From Nostoc sp. NMS7 (GTDB lineage: Bacteria > Cyanobacteriota > Cyanobacteriia > Cyanobacteriales > Nostocaceae): 64,000 nucleotides of DNA. Location: NCBI RefSeq assembly GCF_017115085.1, contig NZ_JABXKJ010000242.1, positions 1-64,000 on the forward strand. The letters are read 5' to 3'. Shown in pieces: positions 34,043 through 42,495 of the stretch. The stretch's first letter is position 1; each line of letters opens with the position of its first letter. The position numbers and the translations under genes are program-made. A model generated the notes under the pieces. It made no database searches, was not told the origin of the DNA, and saw only the letters and a program-made list of their open reading frames with translations.

Positions 34043-34615
34043 TTATTCCACCTCATTAAAAAGATGTTCCTCTAACAGAGGTTGCACTTTGCGAAACTCC
34101 TCTGGAGAGAGTAATTCCGGTTGACCTGTTTTAGCTATCCGTGCAAAAAACAACAGGGGATCGAGGGGTGTATAAATTGCATACTCCTGATCTTCATCAT
34201 AGAAGCTAGCGAGTAGCTGTAATTGCTCTGGCTCTAAATCTGCCTCTTCATCTTCAATTTCTAAGGTAAAGAGTTCTGATTCTTCAACTGGCGGTAAATC
34301 ACCTGCGACTGTCAAAGCATAGGCTGTGTTCTTCAATATCAGGTTCTGCTCAGATAGTACCGCTTGAGCAGTGGCAAAAATTTGCTCAATAGTGCTATCG
34401 TCTTCTACCAGAACCGCTTCTTCTTCCTCACCCTCACCTTCCCAAGAAAAAATTTCTACAGGTGAGTCTACAGGAAGAAGTAAAACATATTCTTGCCCAT
34501 CTACCTCCAGGGAATGCTCTATATAACATTCGAGCGATCGCCCTTTGTCATCGGTTAAAGTGATGGAACCCGCATGAGCGTTATCATTTTCTTCAGGAAA
34601 TGGGGAGGGAAACAT
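34043..34615 (-). CDS. DUF3727 (with DUF1292-like part) protein
   Basis: 190 residues, very acidic. The N-terminal part (ITLTDDKGRSLECYIEHSLE, then VDGQEYVLLLPVDSPVEIF) is DUF1292/DUF3727-like. The C-terminal part (YDEDQEYAIYTPLDPLLFFA, then KTGQPELLSPEEF) is the cyanobacterial/plastid DUF3727 core. It is conserved next to ruvX in cyanobacteria. Function unknown; soluble. Confidence 0.82.
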   Translation of the reverse strand: MFPSPFPEENDNAHAGSITLTDDKGRSLECYIEHSLEVDGQEYVLLLPVDSPVEIFSWEGEGEEEEAVLVEDDSTIEQIFATAQAVLSEQNLILKNTAYALTVAGDLPPVEESELFTLEIEDEEADLEPEQLQLLASFYDEDQEYAIYTPLDPLLFFARIAKTGQPELLSPEEFRKVQPLLEEHLFNEVE

Positions 34616-34756
34616 AGCCGAAATCTAGAAATTTAATAAATACCAGCAAGTTTGAAAATCGCTTAACTATTTAATCACATCTTATGTTAATTAAATAGCT
34701 TTACACGTAGATCCAACTGCTGGCTAATCGTTTTCAGAATATCATGTTAAAAGGTA

Positions 34757-35251
34757 TCAATATTCAATAACCGCCACTGAACTGCGGGAATTGGCACGCT
34801 TAACATCCAGCCATTGTTGTAAAATCAAAGCGGCTGCCTTGCGGTCAATCAAACCTTTATGGCGTGACGGGGAGCGGTTTTCAGCTATCAGCAGTTGCTC
34901 TGCTTGAAATGAAGTTAATCGCTCATCCATATATTCCACAGGCAGTTTCAGTGCTTTAGCAAGTCTTATAGTAAATTTTTGAACTTGACGCGCCTGAAAT
35001 CCTAGTGAGCCATCCATTGAATAAGGTAAGCCCATAACTAGAATTTGCACCTCGCGTTCATTAACTATTTGTCGGATTTGCTCGACATCCCGCTCAAAAG
35101 ATGTTCGCTCAATTGTGGTGATCCCCGTGGCAATTAAACCCGTGCGATCGCACCCAGCTACACCAATCCGCTTGCGACCGAAATCCAGTCCCAACGCTGA
35201 AATAAACGGTTTTGCTTGTGGGGATATCACACTAATTCTCCTGCTGTGCAT
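34757..35251 (-). CDS. ruvX: RuvX/YqgF, putative pre-16S rRNA nuclease / Holliday-junction resolvase
   Basis: 164 residues with an RNase H-like fold: GLDFGRKRIGVAGCD (catalytic Asp), LVMGLPYSMDGSLG, YMDERLTSFQAEQLL (catalytic Glu) and IDRKAAALILQQWLD (Asp). All catalytic positions are present. Bacterial YqgF processes the 5' end of 16S rRNA. A tail of about 11 residues (ANSRSSVAVIEY) extends beyond the core. Its start overlaps the end of the GNAT gene by 20 nt, so the two are co-translated. Confidence 0.93.
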   Translation of the reverse strand: MHSRRISVISPQAKPFISALGLDFGRKRIGVAGCDRTGLIATGITTIERTSFERDVEQIRQIVNEREVQILVMGLPYSMDGSLGFQARQVQKFTIRLAKALKLPVEYMDERLTSFQAEQLLIAENRSPSRHKGLIDRKAAALILQQWLDVKRANSRSSVAVIEY

Positions 35252-36488
35252 CTGCTGATTCCGAAATCGGCAATGCTTCCATGCTAGGGTTTTTTACCGG
35301 AAAGTTAATCGGTTCTGACAAGCTTTGCAGTGGTTTCTCTGACGATGGCAACTTTCCTGGTTGTATCCATGACATCCCACCTGGTATAGGTTTACGTGCC
35401 GGTTGTAAACCTTGCAGCATATCAGTCCACTGAATTCCTTCTAAGGAGACGAATTTAGACTCCCGTAGCTTGTGCCACACAGAACGAGACATGATTAATG
35501 TATGTTCTATGCGTTTTGCTCCAATTCCTTCCAAATACTCTTCTCGCTCTGCCTGATAGTCTGAGGAAGCTAGTTGCAACCCTTGCTGGGGAAAATCTTG
35601 GGCAATCCGAGCCAATTGAGATAGTAATTCTGGATACAGCCAAGTGTAAGCAGGATGAACTGTCAGTGTTGCAGCGTGGGGGACTTCACCCTTACGGTCA
35701 AGTTGTACCTGAAAATAGCCGATCGCAGCTTTGCGTTGGGGTTCAAATACGTAACCACTGACTACTTCTGCTTTGGTCAGCCATTGCGTCACTGCATCAG
35801 TTAAAGCGCCGAACAAACTGGTTTTAAAGTCGCGGGTATTGCGGTCAAAAACCTGACGTACTAGAGGTGGCATAGATGCCGTATCTAGTTGATATAGCAG
35901 CTGGGCATCAGCATTACTTACTGGTAAGAGGTTGGGCAAATCTGGCTCTGCTTGTGCCAATTCAACCAATAATTCTGGGCCAATTTCCCAGTATGTCATT
36001 TCTGCCAGACGCTGAAATCCATTTTGTCGATATAGTGCCAGCGCCTCAATGTCATTGATGTTAACTTCCAGTAGCCAAGTGCGAGCTTCTAAAATCGATT
36101 CAAAGCAATGACGCAAAAGTTGCGAACCAATTCCTTGTTTATCGACACCACGCTCCAACAACACTTGATCAATCCGCCAAGTGCTGCGTGTCCGGTTAAA
36201 GGGTGACACTTGAATCATCCCTAGAAGCATCCGCCCTTGCTCTGCTATGTAGGCACAGAGGCGATACTGGAGCGGGTTAGGAAACCAACTCAAAAATTTG
36301 AGTAATCCATACCAGCGACGCAGCCTTTGCATCTGGCTGATCGCAACACCTGCTCCTTGGGGAGTCAGGGCTGCGAATGACTCTTGAGTTATGCGCTCAA
36401 TCCCGTCCAGATCCCGGTATTGGACTGGTCGGATAACAACGCTGAGGTTTCGGGGAAGTAATGAAGTCATTTTAATTCGAGCCGCCAT
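35232..36488 (-). CDS. GNAT-family N-acetyltransferase with C-terminal extension
   Basis: 418 residues. An N-terminal GNAT domain (about 15-165) has VIRPVQYRDLDGIERI and the acetyl-CoA motif DKQGIGSQLLRHCFES, then NINDIEALALYRQNGFQRL. A second half (about 190-360) has GNAT-like strands (AAIGYFQVQLDRKG), and a Pro/Ser-rich tail follows. The start may be MAARIK (36488) or MTSLLP (36470). The substrate is not known. It is upstream of and overlapping ruvX. Confidence 0.82.
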   Translation of the reverse strand: MAARIKMTSLLPRNLSVVIRPVQYRDLDGIERITQESFAALTPQGAGVAISQMQRLRRWYGLLKFLSWFPNPLQYRLCAYIAEQGRMLLGMIQVSPFNRTRSTWRIDQVLLERGVDKQGIGSQLLRHCFESILEARTWLLEVNINDIEALALYRQNGFQRLAEMTYWEIGPELLVELAQAEPDLPNLLPVSNADAQLLYQLDTASMPPLVRQVFDRNTRDFKTSLFGALTDAVTQWLTKAEVVSGYVFEPQRKAAIGYFQVQLDRKGEVPHAATLTVHPAYTWLYPELLSQLARIAQDFPQQGLQLASSDYQAEREEYLEGIGAKRIEHTLIMSRSVWHKLRESKFVSLEGIQWTDMLQGLQPARKPIPGGMSWIQPGKLPSSEKPLQSLSEPINFPVKNPSMEALPISESADAQQEN

Positions 36489-37037
36489 TTAGCTTTCACT
36501 AACTGATCTTCAAAGGAACTGATGCAATAATATTAACTACTTTCTGCCGCTTCTAATAATCTCTGCAAATTTCACAATAGAAGAAAATCTGCATAAAGGG
36601 AGAATCGCGGTTTATGTTCTGCCTATATCAAGCGTCCTACGACCAAGCCCATAGTCAGCTTGACCTGATATTCCCAGTTAGAGATGATCAATTCAGATGA
36701 AGGACTTTAGGTATTATGTTTTTTGAAGATTAGTTCGTGTTAAGTGTAAGTTTTGTTTTCACACCAACTAAGCTTTGACATCCCGCACTAATCAAGCGTA
36801 ATCTTATTCTACAGTAGAAGCATACTTGTATAACCAGAATTAGCTATTTTGTTTTCTAGATAAATCTATGTTTTAGGGCAACAGTGTTTTGCCCCTTACT
36901 ATTGCGCCAAAAGGGTGATTTGAGTAATTTAATACTTAAAAAAGCAGAAAAAGCAGACCTTGTGAGAACACCATTGGCATTGACCCAACAACATCTGCCT
37001 TTATTTTATTTGAATTTTGATTAAAATTTGTATATAT
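36489..37037. other. Intergenic region, nothing coding
   Basis: About 550 bp, AT-rich. One clear hairpin: GGGCAA (36876-36881) with TTGCCC (36889-36894). No ORF or known repeat of note. Confidence 0.5.
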
Positions 37038-37250
37038 TTATAACCCTTGTCGAGAGACTAGCTTTTCAAAGTGGGCTTGGGTTTGATGGAGTAATTGATG
37101 GCGACTATCTACTACTGTTTGTTTCAGGGTTGGAACAAGATTGCGAGCTTGCAGAGTCATGTGAAGTTGCAGGTTGGCGACATATTCACTGAAATCTTGA
37201 TTCAGTTGATCTGCGCCCGCATTCGTTAATAAATTTGATTCCATTGCCAC
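37038..37250 (-). CDS. Small helical hypothetical protein
   Basis: 70 residues from a GTG at 37250, which has AGGAG 6 nt upstream; ATG alternatives are at 37244 and 37304. Mostly helical: AGADQLNQDFSEYVANLQLH, then LQARNLVPTLKQTVVDSRHQ and LLHQTQAHFEKLVSRQGL. No TM segment. Not recognised. Confidence 0.55.
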   Translation of the reverse strand: MAMESNLLTNAGADQLNQDFSEYVANLQLHMTLQARNLVPTLKQTVVDSRHQLLHQTQAHFEKLVSRQGL

Positions 37251-37387
37251 TGTGTTCTCCTGTGTTAATCCTGTGCTGTCTCTCTTCATGACCAAAATTA
37301 TCACGTTGTTTGGACTAACTTCGGAATTTGCAATGAAGTTTAACGCTTTTTCGGAATAGCGATCGCTATCGGGTTTTCATCTGCCCA

Positions 37388-37879
37388 TTAAAATCTCAAA
37401 CCAATACCACCTTGTACGGAGACAGCTGTACCACTACTATCACGATAGGCATCAAAAGCGATGATCGCGTTGCCAAAAAGGACAGTATTGCTATTTGGGA
37501 TCATATAGTCAATACCTGGTTGTAAAGCAAAACTAATTTTGTCACCCACAGGAGAAGATCCACCACCACCAGCCAAGACCAACCCAGCACCCAGGTAGGC
37601 ATCAGCTTGCCAGTTGAGGGGGAAATCGTAAGAAACCGTTGGTACAACTGCCGTATTATTACCAATTAACACTTGGGCGCGGAGTGAAATCGGTGCTTCC
37701 AAAAGCTTGTAGCGTCCCGCTATCACCCCTCCGAGTTGGATACCATCAGTAATACCAATAGCCGGGCCTATACCGATATAACTGCCATAGGCTACTTGAG
37801 CTTGCACCGGTTTAGTACTCGCCAGACTCAAGACCAAACCAGCCCCTAAAACTGAAACCAAACATGGAATATACTTCAT
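37388..37879 (-). CDS. Exported beta-rich (probable outer-membrane) protein
   Basis: 163 residues from the ATG at 37879; GAGGAG lies 7 nt upstream. Signal peptide MKYIPCLVSVLGAGLVLSLA with cleavage near VQAQ. The mature part is a series of amphipathic strands with many Gly (GSYIGIGPAIGITDGIQLGG, LGAGLVLAGGGGSS) and ends in GIGLRF, an aromatic C-terminus as in outer-membrane barrels. At about 135 mature residues it could be an 8-strand barrel. Its SD region is perfectly complementary to the conserved Yfr1 motif (separate entry). Confidence 0.7.
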   Translation of the reverse strand: MKYIPCLVSVLGAGLVLSLASTKPVQAQVAYGSYIGIGPAIGITDGIQLGGVIAGRYKLLEAPISLRAQVLIGNNTAVVPTVSYDFPLNWQADAYLGAGLVLAGGGGSSPVGDKISFALQPGIDYMIPNSNTVLFGNAIIAFDAYRDSSGTAVSVQGGIGLRF

Positions 37880-37885
37880 AACCGA

Positions 37886-37896
37886 ACTCCTCACAC
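37886..37896 (-). promoter_or_regulatory. SD region complementary to the Yfr1 sRNA core motif
   Basis: On the minus strand the leader reads GTGTGAGGAGT, six bases before the ATG of the exported protein. This is an exact 11-nt complement of the strictly conserved Yfr1 motif ACUCCUCACAC. Yfr1 is known to bind outer-membrane protein mRNAs in Prochlorococcus. Part of the match (GAGGAG) would exist in any strong SD; the GTGT side is the extra information. Confidence 0.5.
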
Positions 37897-37902
37897 CAAT
37901 TT

Positions 37903-38048
37903 GTCATTTGTCATTTGTCATTGGGCATTGGGCATTTGTCATTGGGCATTGGGCATGGGGCATTGGGAATTGGGCATTGGTTATTCTCCTTGTCTCCTTG
38001 TCTCCTTGTCTCCCTGCTCCCCCTGCTCCCCCAGCTCCTCCTCTCAAT
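37903..38048. repeat. Heptamer and CTCCTTGT/CTCCC tandem repeats
   Basis: TTGTCAT / TGGGCAT heptamers (37903-37982) and then tandem CTCCTTGT units and CCCTGCTC units (37987-38040). ORFs on both strands through this tract (for example 37904-38086) are repeat artefacts. Confidence 0.85.
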
Positions 38049-38049
38049 T

Positions 38050-40191
38050 CTACGGGCAACGCGGATGAATGCCTCCTTGAGTACAAATGTATGCTAATTG
38101 CTTGGAATCTAAATTTTTGGCTTGAGAAAAATCAACCCCTTGGACTACGGCAGATACTGAGCCTAAATCTGGGGTTTGGACAAATTGATCTGCTGGATCT
38201 TGTTTGCTAGGGGCGAGAATTGCCCCCTTAAAATCTGCTCCGGCGACATTCGCCCCCCGTAAATCGGCAAAACTCAGATCGGCATTTTGCAAATTAACGT
38301 TTTCCATCTGGGCAGAACGCAAAACAGCACCAGTTAGACGAGTGGCGCTCAAGTTAGCATTACTGAGATTAGCACGATCCAAATAGGCTCCTGATAAATC
38401 TGCCCCTTGCCAATCAGTGTTAGTTAAGTTGGCAAAGGATAATTGCGTTCCTATAGCACTGACACGACCTAAACGCGCCGCGTACAAATTGGCTTCGTTC
38501 AAGTTGGCATCGCCTAAATCTGCTCCAGTTAAGCTGGCTTTTTCCAAAACTGCGTTTTGCAGATTGGCTCCTACTAGTTGGGTGCTGTTGAGTTTAGCCT
38601 CAAATAAACGCGCGTTGGATAAGTTGGCTTTGTTGAGAGTGGCGCGGCTCAAATCGGTACGGTTCATCAAGACGCGACTGAGGTTAGCATCAGTCAGATT
38701 GGCTTGCTGCAACTGAGCTTGGCTTAAATCAGCGATCGCATCGTCATAAGTATCCCAGCGTCCATCTTCACCCACGCCCCGAAAGCGGCTACCCTTCAAA
38801 CTGGCTTGGTTAAGATTTGCAGATTTTAACTTAACTCCTGATAAATCAATATTGTCTAGCACCAAGTTAAAAAAGGAACTTCCTGGAGTACCGCTTTGAC
38901 CTAATTGGGTGCTACTAAGGTCAACGCCCTCGGTTTTACCACTGTAAACAGAGAGAATCTTGTTGATCGTCCCCTGATTTCTTTGTAGTCGCCCTTGCCG
39001 CAATTCCCGTTCTTCGGTTGCAGCGCTACCCACAGACTCCAGTTCGCTAACCAAAAACTGATTCTTATTTTTTAGTTCCGGGATGGCTTGAGGCCCGACA
39101 GTTGTCAAAGCTTGTTGAATTGTATCCAGGAGGCTGGGGTTGGTTTCGCTAACCAAGAGATCCGCCAGAAATTTAATAGACTGTGGGTCATTAAGACCAC
39201 CAATAGCCAGAATTGCACTTTGGCGTTGCTGATTAGTCGCCCCAGAGTTAGGACTCAATGGTTTGATAAGTTCGAGGAACTGTTGGCTGTTGATTTGCTT
39301 AGTTGCTCGCTGGGATTGTTGAATTTGGATATAAACTTGAGTGCCGATTAAAGTTGCTAACACAGCAGTCATGCTCGTCAGCCCTACCCCAAACAAAATC
39401 AGATTAGGATTTTGCTGTATCCGCCGCCACAGATTCGGCGACTGATTGGTTTGGGCTGCCGCTAATTCTTCATCTCCCTCCTGCCATTCTTCTGCTTGAT
39501 CATTACCGCCAGCAGACTGAATTTGTTTGTTCCTAGGTAAGAGTCCATCTATTGTATAAGTGCCTGCGAGTTGATCATGCAGTGCGCGACGCCCCTGGCG
39601 CGACGGTAAGCCGATCCCTTCACCCACAATCATTAACAAAGACAAAAATGTGAATAATCCTAAATTCGGAAAAGCAAAGCTGTAGCGCCACAGCAGATAA
39701 GCGATGGAAATGGGTACAGTCCAACGCCCAACGCCTTCTCTAATCACAACTGCCCCCAATCCGGGCGGCTTCCCTTGCTGGTTCACAACCCGCACTTTTA
39801 ACCAACGTTTAGGAATTGTGCTACCAGTCTTAGCTAGTAAATACAATTGCCACCACGAGAGAGTTACAGGCGCTAACAGGGCGATTGTCCATAAAATATT
39901 AGTCGGCCATGCAACGTTAGGGATGCCATAGCTCACAGGCAGAGCCAGGGGTCTGGCGATCGCTCTTTGGGTTACTATCAGCACGGGGTTAAGCGGCACT
40001 CGATTCAGATCGCTTCGAGAATTGGCATAGACACCAATGCCGAAGGGAATCAACCCACTGGCAACTACTAGTGTGATTTCAGCCGCCCAAGCAGCAAAAC
40101 GCCTACCTGCTAGCAACAGCGACTTGGCTTTTTCCGGTTCTTTTGACTGACCAGATTGATTCCTACTTCTCCTGACAGTTGGTGTCGTCAT
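38050..40191 (-). CDS. RDD-domain membrane protein with pentapeptide repeats
   Basis: 713 residues from the ATG at 40191 (MTTPTVRRSRN); the frame is open 15 codons further upstream. Residues about 25-225 form an RDD membrane domain (AGRRFAAWAAEITLVVASGL, RRALHDQLAGTY). Another TM segment follows (NLILFGVGLTSMTAVLATLI). Next is a helical ARM/HEAT-like stretch (INSQQFLELIKPLSPNSGA, ILAIGGLNDPQSIKFLADLL). The C-terminal 250 residues are A(D/N)Lxx pentapeptide repeats (DANLNEANLYAARLG, ADLSGAYLDRANLSNANLS), which build a right-handed beta helix. Membrane-anchored; function unknown. Confidence 0.85.
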   Translation of the reverse strand: MTTPTVRRSRNQSGQSKEPEKAKSLLLAGRRFAAWAAEITLVVASGLIPFGIGVYANSRSDLNRVPLNPVLIVTQRAIARPLALPVSYGIPNVAWPTNILWTIALLAPVTLSWWQLYLLAKTGSTIPKRWLKVRVVNQQGKPPGLGAVVIREGVGRWTVPISIAYLLWRYSFAFPNLGLFTFLSLLMIVGEGIGLPSRQGRRALHDQLAGTYTIDGLLPRNKQIQSAGGNDQAEEWQEGDEELAAAQTNQSPNLWRRIQQNPNLILFGVGLTSMTAVLATLIGTQVYIQIQQSQRATKQINSQQFLELIKPLSPNSGATNQQRQSAILAIGGLNDPQSIKFLADLLVSETNPSLLDTIQQALTTVGPQAIPELKNKNQFLVSELESVGSAATEERELRQGRLQRNQGTINKILSVYSGKTEGVDLSSTQLGQSGTPGSSFFNLVLDNIDLSGVKLKSANLNQASLKGSRFRGVGEDGRWDTYDDAIADLSQAQLQQANLTDANLSRVLMNRTDLSRATLNKANLSNARLFEAKLNSTQLVGANLQNAVLEKASLTGADLGDANLNEANLYAARLGRVSAIGTQLSFANLTNTDWQGADLSGAYLDRANLSNANLSATRLTGAVLRSAQMENVNLQNADLSFADLRGANVAGADFKGAILAPSKQDPADQFVQTPDLGSVSAVVQGVDFSQAKNLDSKQLAYICTQGGIHPRCP

Positions 40192-40291
40192 CGCATAATT
40201 CCCTTTGATATTATTTCTACGCCGCGATCGGCACAATTAAAATAGACTAAGCTAATTGGCAAAAAGAAAAGCATATTGAAATAGAATTTAT

Positions 40292-40344
40292 GGAGTTATA
40301 AGTCAGGAGCCGTTTGTATTCTGGCTCCTGACTTTCATAACTCC
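40292..40344. terminator. Strong hairpin between two minus-strand genes
   Basis: GGAGTTATAAGTCAGGAGCC pairs with GGCTCCTGACTTTCATAACTCC over about 20 bp. It probably stabilises or ends the transcript of the 115-residue gene. There is no long U-run. Confidence 0.5.
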
Positions 40345-40374
40345 GGGCAGAATGCAAGGCAAATGCATATCAAC

Positions 40375-40722
40375 TTATTGCTTACGTTGAAAGCTACTAG
40401 AGACAAAAAATTTGTATCCAACATACACTAACCCCGCCAAAAGTGCCAGAGTGATTACAGATGCAACCAGTTTAAACACTGTTTGCAGCATCGCCAAGCC
40501 CACTAGCACCGTCACACCCGAAACTACCAGCTTTTTCGCCCCAGATAAGCTCTTAAACCAAATCTGAAATCGCTCCAGTTGCAAGTTCAAGTTCCCAAAA
40601 ACAGACTGAGGCGTTTGTTTTTGTTCTTGTGGTTGTGGAACTACCCCCGGTGGGGAATTAATCTCTGCCTCTAGCTTATTGAGGCGACGCTGTAAGTCTT
40701 CTTCAGGTTGAGGATTCATCAA
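40375..40722 (-). CDS. Cyanobacterial small membrane protein
   Basis: 115 residues (two Met at the start). An N-terminal coiled coil (EEDLQRRLNKLEAEINS), a Pro/Gln linker, an amphipathic helix (LNLQLERFQIWFKSLSGAKK), then a long hydrophobic region (about 68-108) that may hold two TM helices. Function unknown; it resembles small cyanobacterial proteins of similar layout. Confidence 0.65.
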   Translation of the reverse strand: MMNPQPEEDLQRRLNKLEAEINSPPGVVPQPQEQKQTPQSVFGNLNLQLERFQIWFKSLSGAKKLVVSGVTVLVGLAMLQTVFKLVASVITLALLAGLVYVGYKFFVSSSFQRKQ

Positions 40723-41454
40723 TTTTTTATCCCTCAGCTAAGTCACTTGTTCAACAACAGACCAACCAAATTCTATTTTTGGTGGTTGTCTTAGTGATTT
40801 TAGCTAATGTCTGTGCGTGCAAGAACTTTCTGGACAAATAAAATTTATTATGATGATTTTTAGAATCCTACTAGCTTGTTACGGATTCAAGTGCGGAATC
40901 TAGGTAGGATTTACGCATAAGAAATCCCCCAACCCCTTTAATTAATAAAGTTGGCTCTTTCATATCTCCCCCTTTTTAAGCTATCCATTAGTCACATCTT
41001 TCTTTACAATCTTGAAACGCTTGTTTTATAAGTATCTTGAGCACTGAGGTATCAGGCATACTTGACAAATTAGCTCTTAGTCTTCTCGCTAAAATTAGGT
41101 TTTTATTGAGAATGGACAACGAAGGAATAAGGTTTAGAAAAAACGTGAGCCTTCGCTCTCGCAAATGTTAAGAAAGATCGGGGTAATGGATAGCTTTTTA
41201 AGGGGGATCGAGGTTTCAGGTTTTGAATGCATAAGTCTTAGTAGGGTGAAATATTTTGGTACAGAAGTGCCACCTAATATAGATAATTTGCACGATTGGT
41301 GGTTTCTAGAACCCATTAAATCTTCACAACCAATCCTGAAGTTAATGGTATTGCTTTATACAGCAGCTTTTGGAACCAAGACGGATTGCTGTCGTCTATT
41401 AAATCACTACTGCATAACAATATTGCTCTAAAAAAATCTGGAGCATTAATTAAA
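40723..41454. other. Intergenic region containing a 241-bp TIR element
   Basis: The main content is the element at 40967-41207. Pieces of common repeat (GGATTTACGCATAAGAAATC, 40911-40930) precede it. A plus-strand frame at 41165-41431 has no coding support. The promoter of the exported 143-residue protein should lie after 41210. Confidence 0.5.
40967..41207. mobile_element. Candidate 241-bp MITE-like element with 24-bp inverted ends
   Basis: Left end at 40967-40990 and right end at 41184-41207 match at 21 of 24 positions as inverted repeats (TCCCCCTT, then AAGCTATCCATTA). The inside (about 190 bp) has no ORF of note. No clear target duplication is seen beyond a possible TC. Confidence 0.4.
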
Positions 41455-41886
41455 ATGAAGAAGCTTAGGCTACTTGCAATTGTTCCCACAGCTTTGGCGA
41501 TGAGTTTGGTTTTTACTGAGGCTAATTTAGCACAGACACCAACAATCCAAATTCATCAAAATTTACAACCAGATCCACTGGTTTTGAACGGAAAGTCTGG
41601 CGGAACTGTCAAAAGTAATTGTGGCAATATTAGCGCTGAACCCAATCAAGTTATTCAGGTTACAGAGTCACTACCTTATTTGCGATTAACAGTAGAGAGT
41701 CAAGGGAAGCCAACGCTGTTGATTGACGGACCTGGGGGGCGCTTTTGTGTACTAGCAGATAGTTACTCTGGAGGCAAGTCAGAACTTTCTGGTTTCTGGC
41801 AGGCAGGAACATACTCGCTGCATGTGGGCGAACTATCCAAACAAGAGTATAGCTACACGCTCTCAATCTCGCAAAAAAATAAATAA
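41455..41886 (+). CDS. Exported protein of unknown function
   Basis: 143 residues from the ATG at 41455. Signal peptide MKKLRLLAIVPTALAMSLVF with cleavage after ANLA. The mature domain (about 116 residues) is beta-rich. It has two Cys (SNCGN and GGRFCVLA) that may form a disulfide, a LTVESQGKPTLLIDGPGGRF stretch and an ending of YSYTLSISQKNK. It resembles small secreted cyanobacterial proteins with pre-peptidase-like beta sandwiches (inference). The frame is open upstream to 41386 but without a good start. It is followed by a repeat mosaic. Confidence 0.72.
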   Translation: MKKLRLLAIVPTALAMSLVFTEANLAQTPTIQIHQNLQPDPLVLNGKSGGTVKSNCGNISAEPNQVIQVTESLPYLRLTVESQGKPTLLIDGPGGRFCVLADSYSGGKSELSGFWQAGTYSLHVGELSKQEYSYTLSISQKNK

Positions 41887-41892
41887 TTATAA

Positions 41893-42018
41893 GTCACTTG
41901 TACTGAGCTGTTCGACAGGCTAACTGTGAGACGTTGCCCTTGGCGTAGCCTCTGGTAGAGAAAGTATTTGTCCTTTACCAATGACCAATGACCAATGACC
42001 AATGACTAATGACTAATC
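41893..42018. repeat. Composite repeat: GTAGCCTCTGGTAGAGAAAG mosaic plus GACCAAT heptamers
   Basis: The mosaic reads CACTTGTACTGAGC, then TTGGCGTAGCCTCTGGTAGA, GTATTTGTC. It is followed by five heptamers (GACCAAT, GACTAAT) that run into the stop codon of the next minus-strand gene. A shorter copy of the mosaic lies at 42424-42495, and an inverted copy at 57105-57195. Confidence 0.8.
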
Positions 42019-42384
42019 TTCCAGTGATTGGGCTGGAACTTCGACAGCAGTCACATCAATTGTGCCTTCTGGTGTCAAGCGCTGAAAATGACTATTTTGG
42101 ACTAACAGTGACTCCCCACAGTTAGGACACTGCAACTGACTGTTATTTAAACCTGTAAATTCATATCGACAGACGGGACACTGATCAGCAACCAAGTTGC
42201 GTTGCAGCCACCAACGAAAGCCAAAAAAAGCCACAATGGGTGCCAAAAACAGCAACCCGAAAATAATTAGCAACGAATTAACCAACCAACCCAAGCCCAG
42301 TGATGCCAGTAACCAAATAACTGCCAGCAGGGTGAGCCAAGGGCGGAGATTTAAAAGATTCAATTGAAATGACTTAAAGCTCAT
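42013..42384 (-). CDS. Membrane protein with zinc ribbon
   Basis: 123 residues. Two adjacent hydrophobic segments (about 14-36 and 38-60: LTLLAVIWLLASLGLGWLVN, LLIIFGLLFLAPIVAFFGF). A zinc ribbon follows (CPVC at 69-72 and CPNC at 87-90), then a polar tail. It is anchored in the membrane with a cytoplasmic metal-binding domain. Copies of the same composite repeat flank it on both sides. The stop codon TAG is the first triplet of the heptamer array. Confidence 0.7.
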   Translation of the reverse strand: MSFKSFQLNLLNLRPWLTLLAVIWLLASLGLGWLVNSLLIIFGLLFLAPIVAFFGFRWWLQRNLVADQCPVCRYEFTGLNNSQLQCPNCGESLLVQNSHFQRLTPEGTIDVTAVEVPAQSLED

Positions 42385-42423
42385 TTTTTAAATGTCGTCC
42401 TGCTCTCCTTCTAGGATAGCGAT

Positions 42424-42495
42424 TTTAGTCATTGGTCACTTGATACTGAGCGAAGCCGTTGGCGCAGCCTCTCGTAGAGAAGTATTTGTCATTTG
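42424..42495. repeat. Composite repeat copy (CCTCTCGTAGAGAAGTATTT)
   Basis: CATTGGTCACTTGATACTGA, GCGAAGCCGTTGGCGCAGCC and TCTCGTAGAGAAGTATTTGT, ending in CATTTGG, which overlaps the stop codon of the glycosyltransferase gene. Confidence 0.8.

Noticed and set aside
37904-38210. Overlapping ORFs on both strands in the heptamer/CTCCTTGT tract
   Set aside because: Low-complexity translation of tandem repeats.
41165-41431. 88-codon plus-strand frame
   Set aside because: It starts inside the TIR element and has no domain or SD support.
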